A DNA stretch of 64,000 bases. Origin: Neonectria sp. B-13. Taxonomy: Eukaryota; Ascomycota; Sordariomycetes; Hypocreales; Nectriaceae. Below, one piece after another: positions 57,128 through 64,000 of the stretch. The position numbers and the translations under genes were made by a program. The notes beneath the pieces were generated by a model that saw only the letters and a list, made by a program, of their open reading frames with translations, was not told the DNA's origin and did not search any database. Within the stretch, counting starts at the first letter, position 1, and each line of letters starts with the position of its first letter. The DNA is taken from positions 4,839,296-4,903,295 of the forward strand of contig NOKP01000001.1 of assembly GCA_002682825.1 (NCBI GenBank), written 5' to 3'.

Positions 57128-57983
57128 CTTCATCCCTCCCCCGTCCCTTTCCCGCTCCCGTCCCGTCCGGCTCTGTTATCTCCAGGGCGTCCCGTGCCTG
57201 GTTGATATCCCCCTTCGTTCTTCCTTCGACACCGACCTTGAAGGACGGCCGGCTTGAAGGGGACTCATCGTTCAAATATCTTCATCCGTCAAACCAACTC
57301 CAAGTTGAGTTAAGTTGCCAAACCCGATTCGATCCCGCCCGGCATCTCGTCACAGTGACCTACTCTCCGGCTTCCAATGTTGGTCTCCCCTCATATTAAA
57401 CTTCATATCGTCATGCCATGATGCGCATGACTTATCCCTCCATGTTGCTCCAAGAGTCGGTGACTTAGTTGGTGCCTCTGAGGTTCTGGTCTATTATGTC
57501 AAATGTGTTCTTCATGTTGTCGCCATTGCTTCGAATAATTGCTTCGCCTGGCCTGTCTTTTACAACGAGAAGGAGCAATTGGAAGAAGTAAGGGCCAGCT
57601 CGTCTTAGCATGGCAGTATAGACCGGACCCAGCATCCCAACTTACACGGACATCTCACCACCATCATGATATCCCACTACCCCTTTGTGTTCTGCACAAC
57701 CATTACTCGTTTCTCACTCCAGCAACACATGAATTTTATACCACCCCGTCGAGCCCTCAACTGACCGATAAACCTAGCCATTACCTTGACTCGACGACTT
57801 CCATTGCCCTTGCAGAGCAAGCAAGCCCTGATTTCGCAGAACTCGACGATCACTCGTTCTTCACCTTATTATACCTGGTCTGCGACTTTGTTGGACGGCA
57901 GAGCCAGTTCTTTTTATCGAACCTTGAGAAATCGCCATTACCATTCTCATATTTGATCGTGGCCTCGCGATGGCACAGACACC

Positions 57984-58781
57984 ATGAACGGCTCCGAAAT
58001 CAAGACTCTCGTCATCGTTCTTGCGACTGTGGTCCCCGTGGCCTTCATCGCCATCATTACCGTCGTCCTCTGCCGCCGGTCCCGCCAGCGCCGCTTTCTA
58101 TTCCTCAAGAGGGGCATTACCCCCATTGATGACGAGGAGATTGAATCATGGAGGACGGACAGGTCAGATGAGAAGACTCCCATCATCGAGCCTTTGGCCT
58201 TCCGAGACGAGGAACCGTTGCAAGAGCAACATGACTATCAACAACACCAGCGTCAGCAGAGCTCTGTATCTATCCGCAAGCCTCCCAGTGTTATCATCTA
58301 CCAGAACGGTATTTCGCGAGCCTCGGAGGAGCTGGCACGTCATACCGTGAAGCACAAGCGCAGCATGGACGTACCTGCCACTCCAGTCCTCGCCCGCGCC
58401 CCCAATTCGCGCCCCGGCCTCACCGATGAGGCCGTCCAGGGCGATGATGCCTTTATCCCTTCTCTCAAGCGCCAACCCTCACGCCTGGCCAAACTCCCGC
58501 CCACGGTCTGTCGACAAGGCCGCAGCAGCCGCAGCAGCACCGTGAGTGTCGTCGGGCACCACGACCCTTGGCATGGACATCAGCCGGACAAGCACACCTT
58601 AACCCGCATGTCGAGCGATTACCTGCCTCGGGCCAACCGATCTCTCGACTTGCGTCGGCAAAAACGAGTCCATTCTATTTCGACCCCGCCGCGGATGTCC
58701 TTTGACGATGAGGTCTTCTTCGGCGGCCTCTCGCCCCGGCCTTTAATCCACAAATCCGAAATTGGCCGTGCTATCGGTTGA
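57984..58781 (+). CDS. Single-pass membrane protein of unknown function (265 aa)
   Basis: Single exon. After a seven-residue N-terminus there is one strong membrane span (TLVIVLATVVPVAFIAIITVVLC, about 8-30), then a cluster of Arg/Lys (RRSRQRRF). This fits an N-out/C-in signal-anchor without a cleavage site. The cytoplasmic part is polar and basic with Gln-rich (QEQHDYQQHQRQQ) and Ser/Arg-rich segments (RQGRSSRSSTVSVVG) and several RxxS-type sites, so it is probably disordered and phosphorylated. The C-terminus FDDEVFFGGLSPRPLIHKSEIG looks ordered and could be a conserved short module. The architecture is widespread among uncharacterised filamentous-fungal proteins. I know no function. Confidence 0.75.
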   Translation: MNGSEIKTLVIVLATVVPVAFIAIITVVLCRRSRQRRFLFLKRGITPIDDEEIESWRTDRSDEKTPIIEPLAFRDEEPLQEQHDYQQHQRQQSSVSIRKPPSVIIYQNGISRASEELARHTVKHKRSMDVPATPVLARAPNSRPGLTDEAVQGDDAFIPSLKRQPSRLAKLPPTVCRQGRSSRSSTVSVVGHHDPWHGHQPDKHTLTRMSSDYLPRANRSLDLRRQKRVHSISTPPRMSFDDEVFFGGLSPRPLIHKSEIGRAIG

Positions 58782-60970
58782 ATCTAGGCAAGCCATACGG
58801 CAAACGTCTACAACTTCATAGAACGACATTTGCGTTGTCGATTTGATATGAAGACGCAATGGGTCTGGAAAGACGGCTTGTTTCAACCCCCGTCGTTCCT
58901 CTCATCCCCTCCGTCCGAGGAATTGCGGGGCCGAGGTGATCTCCGAAGAGACGTTTCAAAGCACCAGGGATTCGGGACGGGACGTTGATAAGACTCCGTG
59001 CACTCGAAAGCGCCTAGAAGTCGATCAAAATCTCCCGTCGCCGAGTCCCGGAAGAGTCACTGCCCTACTCTGCTTTGATGCAGAGAAATACGAAGATGCA
59101 TGCATATATGCACCCATGCACGCACATGCACACACTCCCTACATGACTTACCTTTCTTATTATAACGTCCAGTTTGTTTTATCCTTCTAGAAGAAGGAAT
59201 TTGAGAATCGAGTGGGCCCCGCCAACTACTATGATCCTCTCGATGCTTCGAGGGATGATGGTTGGATATGCGGCGCCTAACGGTCTGGATCAGGAGGCTT
59301 TTTGTCGAATTTTATTGATGACGGATATACCCCGAGAATTACTTTCCTTTATTTATTTATATGTTACGATGGTGTTTGAACAAGGGACACGAGAAGAACA
59401 GAGCCCAGTCTTGGGCCTCAGCATGGATGGATCCGGACAAGGACCAACGCGGATAAGAGTGTCTGCACTGATAGACGAGACTCCACACAAACAAACATAA
59501 GAGGCATCGGCAGGGAGTAAACGAACCTGCCTTTGCCACACTCAATTGAATAAACAAACAATCAATAAGCAAAGATGGGTGCAACCGTGCAATTGCCGTG
59601 CTCTCCTCGCATGCATGCATGAGGTCAGCGAATGGATCATAGTAGGATTCTGGAGAGATGTTTCCGTAGCGGCGGTTTGATGTTTGATGAGAGTGGGGAG
59701 TGGGCGTTGAAACGGAACAGACCACATGCGCACGGGAGCGCCCGGACAAAGCAGGTCTTGCCGAAATTGGACAATGTTGCGGAGTAGCATTGGAAGGAAT
59801 ACCAAAAGGAAACCAAGGTGATGGAGACGCAGATGGGGCAGAATATCGAGCAAGAAGGGAAGGCGTGGTTGTAGTGTTTGTTTTGTGGATTGATGATTGA
59901 AGCCACGCAGGGGTTGCCCACAGACAGGTCTACCTCTGTCTGATAGCGGCGGATGCGCCTCGCAACAACTCCCATGATGAGCATCTCACCTGAATCATCT
60001 ACAGAGGCCGTCTAGTATTCTGCCATTGCGAGACAGCCGGGACGCAGCTCGGAGTCTCGGACAAGTTCCACTGTCACAGAGAGGGGTGGTGATGGCACTG
60101 AAAAGATAGACTGGGACATGGCATTGAGCCAAACCTTGACCAGCCTAACATTTCAGTGATGTATCGCATGTGAGTGCAAGGCTGGTATGTCTCGATAGAG
60201 TGAGTGAGTGACGGTCGGCCATGGCTGATAGATACCCTTTGCATGTTCTAGTCAGGGAAGCAACCTGATGACGAGGACACTTGCAGAGTCAGACAGTGCG
60301 TTAAGACCTCGACCTGCTTGTGGCATGCGCTTCATGCATTCTTTTGATCAGTCCCAATAGCCCGGAAAAAGAAGAGCAGAATTTGTAAGATTTGGTTGGT
60401 GTTGATGATGGAATGTTCCCTCGGTGAGGTCAAATCAAGGTGGCCACTTAACGCGCCTTCTGCCCACTCACAGCGGGGCCCCGTGTGCCATCGCGTCGCA
60501 CACCCAGAGACCACAGACGCGCGCTTCTCGCCCATTCACAGTCCACAAAAGTGAACATCATCTCAACGCCGCCGACTTCGTCTATCAACCCGGTCCGCCA
60601 CCGCCTGGAGAGACTTCCTCACGCAAAGGGCCTCGCCATCTCAGCAGGAAAGGGCTACGGGCTGCCATTGGACTGGACACGGCGCCGCGTGGGAACCGGG
60701 AACTGGGAACTGGGGGTAGACGGACTGGCCGAGTGGGCATCTCATCGCATCTGGACTTGGCCTCACTTGCTGGACTTGCACGCGCCTCGTTGGCAACTTA
60801 CACCTTGACTCTGCCGTTCTCTTCACCTGTCCTCTCGCTTGTCTGAGTCGTCACGCCGCAACACCACGGGCACCCTCACAGGTCCTTATCCACCGCCCCC
60901 TTGATCACACACACACACTCTCTCACACACAACACCACTCAGCCCCCCCCCCAATAACCACCTGTCCACA
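58782..60970. other. Intergenic stretch before the DPB4-type gene
   Basis: 2.2 kb. Open frames of up to 140 codons near 60424-60846 overlap in two frames and show no family motif. The last 120 bases hold ACACACAC and C8 runs next to the ATG at 60971. Confidence 0.5.
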
Positions 60971-62150
60971 ATGCCTCCCCGCAAGTCAAACTCGCGCAAG
61001 AGCGACCTCTCAACGGCGCGCTTTGTCCCCATAGACGACGCAGAACCTTTAGAGCCTAGCCCAGCTCCGGTCGTGGCTGCGGCTCCAACCCCGGCTGCGG
61101 ATGTGACCCCCACCGCTGAGGCGTCACCGGCTGCTCCTGGATCCGAGAAGAAGGACAAGACTAAGCTTACGGACAAGGAAAAAGAGACGGAAAAGGAAAG
61201 AGAACGAGAAAGAGAGAAGGAGAGGGCTCGCGAGGAGGCCATCGCGATTGAGGTAAGCGACCTCCCCTCTCCCCACAGAAACGAGGACGTGAACGACGGG
61301 GGATTGTGTGGGATACGGAGAGTTGAGCCGAAATCAAAAGGATTCACTGACGACTAAACCATAGGACCTCACCCTTCCGAAATCGATAATAACGAGATTG
61401 GCCAAGGGCGTGTTGCCGGCCAACACTCAGATCCAGGCCAATGCCATCTTGGCCATGAGCAACAGTGCCACTCTATTCATCAGCTATCTGGCTTCACAGT
61501 ACGTCCTCTCCCCTCTGCCCATGGGAGAAGATGTATCATCATCATCATGAAAGAAACCATCTGACATCCTCTCACAGCGCCAATGAAAACACGGTCAACG
61601 CCGGCAAAAAGACGGTAACCCCGGCCGATGTATTCAAGGCCCTCGAAGACACCGAGTTTTCCTTCCTACGCGCGCCTCTCGAGGCCGAGTTCGCAAGTAT
61701 GCTCTTTCCAACTCCCTTCGGAGCAAACCGCAAACCCACATTCCAAGATGAACCCCCCGGACTAACCCAAGCCTCGTAGAATTCAACGCCATCCAGACCG
61801 AGAAGCGCACCTCGTACCGCCAAAAGGTCCGCGCCAAAAAGTCCGACGGCCCGGACGCCGACATGGCCGACACCTCGCAGGCCGACGACACGGCCACGTC
61901 CTCGGGCCCTCGGACCAAGCGCGCCCGCGTCGACCCCTCGGCCGTCGAGGAAGACGACGCCGAGACGGAGGACGAGGAGCCCGTGCCGGAGGATGACGAG
62001 GAGGACGAGGAGGAGGAACACGAGGATGACGAGGAAGACGATGACGATGGCGAGGCCGAGGCAAGCGGGGACGAGACGCAGGACGCGCTGGAGGACAAGC
62101 AGGGCAGGGATGATGCTGACGAGGCGCTGGACGGGGACGAGAGCGACTGA
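60971..62150 (+). CDS. dpb4: DNA polymerase epsilon subunit D / CHRAC histone-fold protein Dpb4-like (301 aa)
   Basis: Four exons, 60971-61252, 61365-61498, 61578-61696 and 61780-62150, with introns of 112, 79 and 83 bases, total 302 codons. The histone fold spans about residues 95-180 and is cut by two introns: [18 protein letters not shown], then [22 protein letters not shown], then [14 protein letters not shown]. It is the NF-YB/POLE3-like pattern, and it should pair with a Dpb3/POLE4-like partner in Pol epsilon and a chromatin remodelling complex. The N-terminal 94 residues are an unusual Pro/Ala-rich, then highly charged helix ([20 protein letters not shown]). The C-terminus is a long acidic tail of Asp/Glu after a basic GPRTKRAR patch, as in yeast and human members. 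The protein is longer than yeast Dpb4 (196). Confidence 0.9.
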
Positions 62151-63858
62151 GGCTTGGCCAACTGCGCTCTTTGCATCGCTTTGCATCGCTACCAATCAAC
62201 TTACTATGACCACATGTTTGCCTGCCTGCCTACCTATCACCACCACAATCATCATACCAACATGCCAGAACCCCTTCGCCCGCCAAAGAAAGTCCCGTAG
62301 GACAAAGCACCCTGCAGGCCCAACCACGCCCGCATCCTCGTACAAGAAACATGACACTCCCGATNCTCCCTCCCAACCCGGAACGCGCCCCCTGCCCTTC
62401 CACCATGTGCTACTCGGTGATACCGCCCTCTCCTCGGAGGGCCCGATTCGCCATGGGATACCATCCTGCATGGCATCCGGGCTTTCCGGTTGTCCGCCTG
62501 CGCGGGGGCCGTTATACCGCAGGTCTGGAGCGGCACCGCGCCTCGAGATCGCATGGGCTTGGTTGGACAGGCACAGTAGTGAAAACAAGGTTAATTCGTG
62601 CGTTGCTTGGCTTGGGGAGGCACAAGATGTGAAACAAACAGCCTCGAGCTGCGTGAGACAAGCTGATTCGTGGCCCGCTGGCCTTTGTCAAGAAGAGTCT
62701 ACGAGGACTAGATATCACGCCCACGGCTCCGTCTTGGTGTACAGTCTGACGATGCTCTTGGTGACACACCCACATGTAGTTCCGATACACATGCGAGGAG
62801 AAGAAGCATGGCTCTGCAGAAAGATGAAACATTGCATTCGAACTATGAAAAAGTGATTCCCTATTGCCTAACCGAACCCACCCATCCCAATGCCAACCAC
62901 TCTCGCAACAAGATGAACCCCGGGGACCAAAAAGCGCATGTCCCATCTGCACAGCAAAAGAGCCACAACAATGAAAGTCCCAAGCTGGGAACCAAGAATC
63001 CGACCAATATCAATGACGAAAAGCAAGTCAAATTAGACCGACAAAAAACCAACCCATGGCACGAATACAAACACCGTTGGTGAATGCTTCAGACTTGCTC
63101 CAGACATGGGTGATGTGAGTCAAGCATGAAGCCTGCCACACCCTGAGGTCATCCCGTGACAGAGCCTGCGGAACACGGGCCCGGCCACCGGGTTCGGAAC
63201 GTCTCATCGGGAGACCCAAGCTCCGTCGAGGCGGTACCGAGGGAGGTTCGTCTAGTAGTCGTACCACATGTGTCCTGGTACCAAGAATGTAGAGCCGAGG
63301 GGAAGAACGAATCGAAGAGGTGACGTGGTATCAAAAAAGCCCGGTACAAGATGCCTTGCCTCTGCAAATGGCTGCCAGGAACGCACAAGCGAACCGCCCA
63401 TAGAATCGCATCCTCGCAAAACGTGTCCAACAAACTGACTTGCCAAAACCAAACAAGCCTTCAAACAAGAGCAGAAGAAGCGAACGTAAAATAAGAAGAA
63501 TAACATGGTGTGTTGCAAGCCATGCATGAACCAAAAGACCAAACAGGGCCGAGCCCGACGACGAAAACCCAATGTTCCGATCCCCGACTCCTCTATCCCA
63601 TCCAGGCCAAATGCTACACGCAGTTGCAATGGACTGGGTCCACAAAGCACATAGCCTCTCCACCAATGTGTATGCTTGGGTATCCAGGAATACTGAAGGA
63701 GTTCGGACCAAGGAGAGGATCAGAGTCTCCCGGCTGAATGATATAGGAAAATAGGAAAGGACAAACGCATGATTAGGTTGAATACCCGGGAGAAAAAAAA
63801 AGCAAGAATATCAATCGTAGTTGAATCATCCGGTCATGTCATACGGCGCATGCCGTCC
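62151..63858. other. Convergent 3' region between the DPB4-type gene and the terminal gene
   Basis: 1.7 kb without convincing coding sequence. One undetermined base at 62365. It is probably 3' UTR and spacer. Confidence 0.5.
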
Positions 63859-64000
63859 TCATTGCGGCTGCTGGCCAGGAGTCCACCACTGCTGTGCTGG
63901 TGACTGCTGGCCCGACCATGCCTGGGTCACCGCAGGACCTCCGGGTCCGCTCTGGGGCATGTACTGTCGAGGCGTCTGATCTGTGGGATACATGCTTTGC
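63859..64000 (-). CDS. 3' end of a Gln/Pro-rich protein, truncated by the window
   Basis: The last 46 codons and stop (63861-63859) of a minus-strand gene that continues beyond the window. The visible tail is Pro, Gln, Gly and Trp-rich (QYMPQSGPGGPAV, AWSGQQ, QQWWTPGQQPQ). No domain is visible, so no function can be given. A low-complexity C-terminal tail is common in RNA-binding and transcription proteins. Codon use is compatible with a real exon. Confidence 0.55.
   Translation of the reverse strand, partial: QSMYPTDQTPRQYMPQSGPGGPAVTQAWSGQQSPAQQWWTPGQQPQ

Larger units (their letters stand above)
46084..57983. other. Gene-free tract of 11.9 kb with an assembly gap
   Basis: No frame shows a family motif. 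The frames that span 51631-51730 translate Ns and are artefacts. Known contents: the 100-N gap, hexamer and trinucleotide repeats (48531-48557, 51981-52031), a (GT)30 run at 56639-56698, GA-rich and CT-rich tracts, CACGTG at 52906-52911, and, near the right end, the promoter of the membrane-protein gene at 57984 with TATATAG at 57121. It lies between a plus-strand gene end and a plus-strand gene start. Confidence 0.55.

Noticed and set aside
1..64000. tRNA, rRNA, CRISPR, inteins and intact transposons
   Set aside because: Eye search for T-loop (GTTCGAxx) arms with pairing stems, 5S landmarks, regular direct repeats with spacers, and transposase or integrase motifs found none that hold up. The GTTCGA-like matches at 16039, 46952 and 56388 lack the paired stems of a T arm.

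Overview
This window is filamentous-fungal nuclear DNA (Pezizomycotina, most likely Sordariomycetes). The evidence is short GT-AG introns of about 55-110 bases, C-ending codons in the highly biased genes, two Zn2Cys6 regulators, and fungus-specific families (DUF7707-like GPI protein, CVNH lectin-like protein, F-box protein, PEX5, RPF2, DPB4). It is an assembled scaffold piece: there is a run of 100 Ns at 51631-51730 and a single N at 62365.

Layout, left to right. 88-2314 (-): M13 zinc metallopeptidase. 4681-5293 (+): a frame-broken relic gene. 6029-6286 (+): an 85-residue protein behind a TATA box. 7142-9498 (-): a small membrane protein tightly followed upstream by a four-exon Zn2Cys6 regulator. 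10931-12483 (-): a class-B bHLH regulator with a gene-free tract of about 10 kb behind its start. 22868-26365: PEX5 (-) and RPF2 (+), head to head across 485 bases. 26556-30182 (-): a ToxD/enoyl-reductase-like oxidoreductase preceded by a second Zn2Cys6 regulator. 33995-37293: cystathionine gamma-lyase (+) converging on an F-box protein (-). 38462-46083 (+): secreted CVNH protein, GPI-anchored DUF7707-like protein, and an amidoligase-family protein. 46084-57983: about 12 kb without a convincing gene, holding the assembly gap and a 60-base GT microsatellite. 57984-58781 (+): single-pass membrane protein. 60971-62150 (+): DPB4-type histone-fold subunit. 63859-64000 (-): the 3' end of a Gln/Pro-rich protein that runs off the window.

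The mix is housekeeping (peroxisomal import, 60S assembly, cysteine synthesis, replication/chromatin) interleaved with regulators and two consecutive secreted or surface proteins. I see no PKS/NRPS cluster, intact transposon, tRNA, rRNA or CRISPR. Exon joins were deduced by eye from splice signals and reading-frame continuity. All multi-exon models given as complete sum to an intact frame. The one exception is the membrane protein at 7142-7853, whose first exon is unresolved. The most unusual items are the amidoligase-family enzyme, the two very long gene-free tracts, the decayed gene near 4.7-5.3 kb, and the CVNH gene with an ambiguous tandem acceptor.
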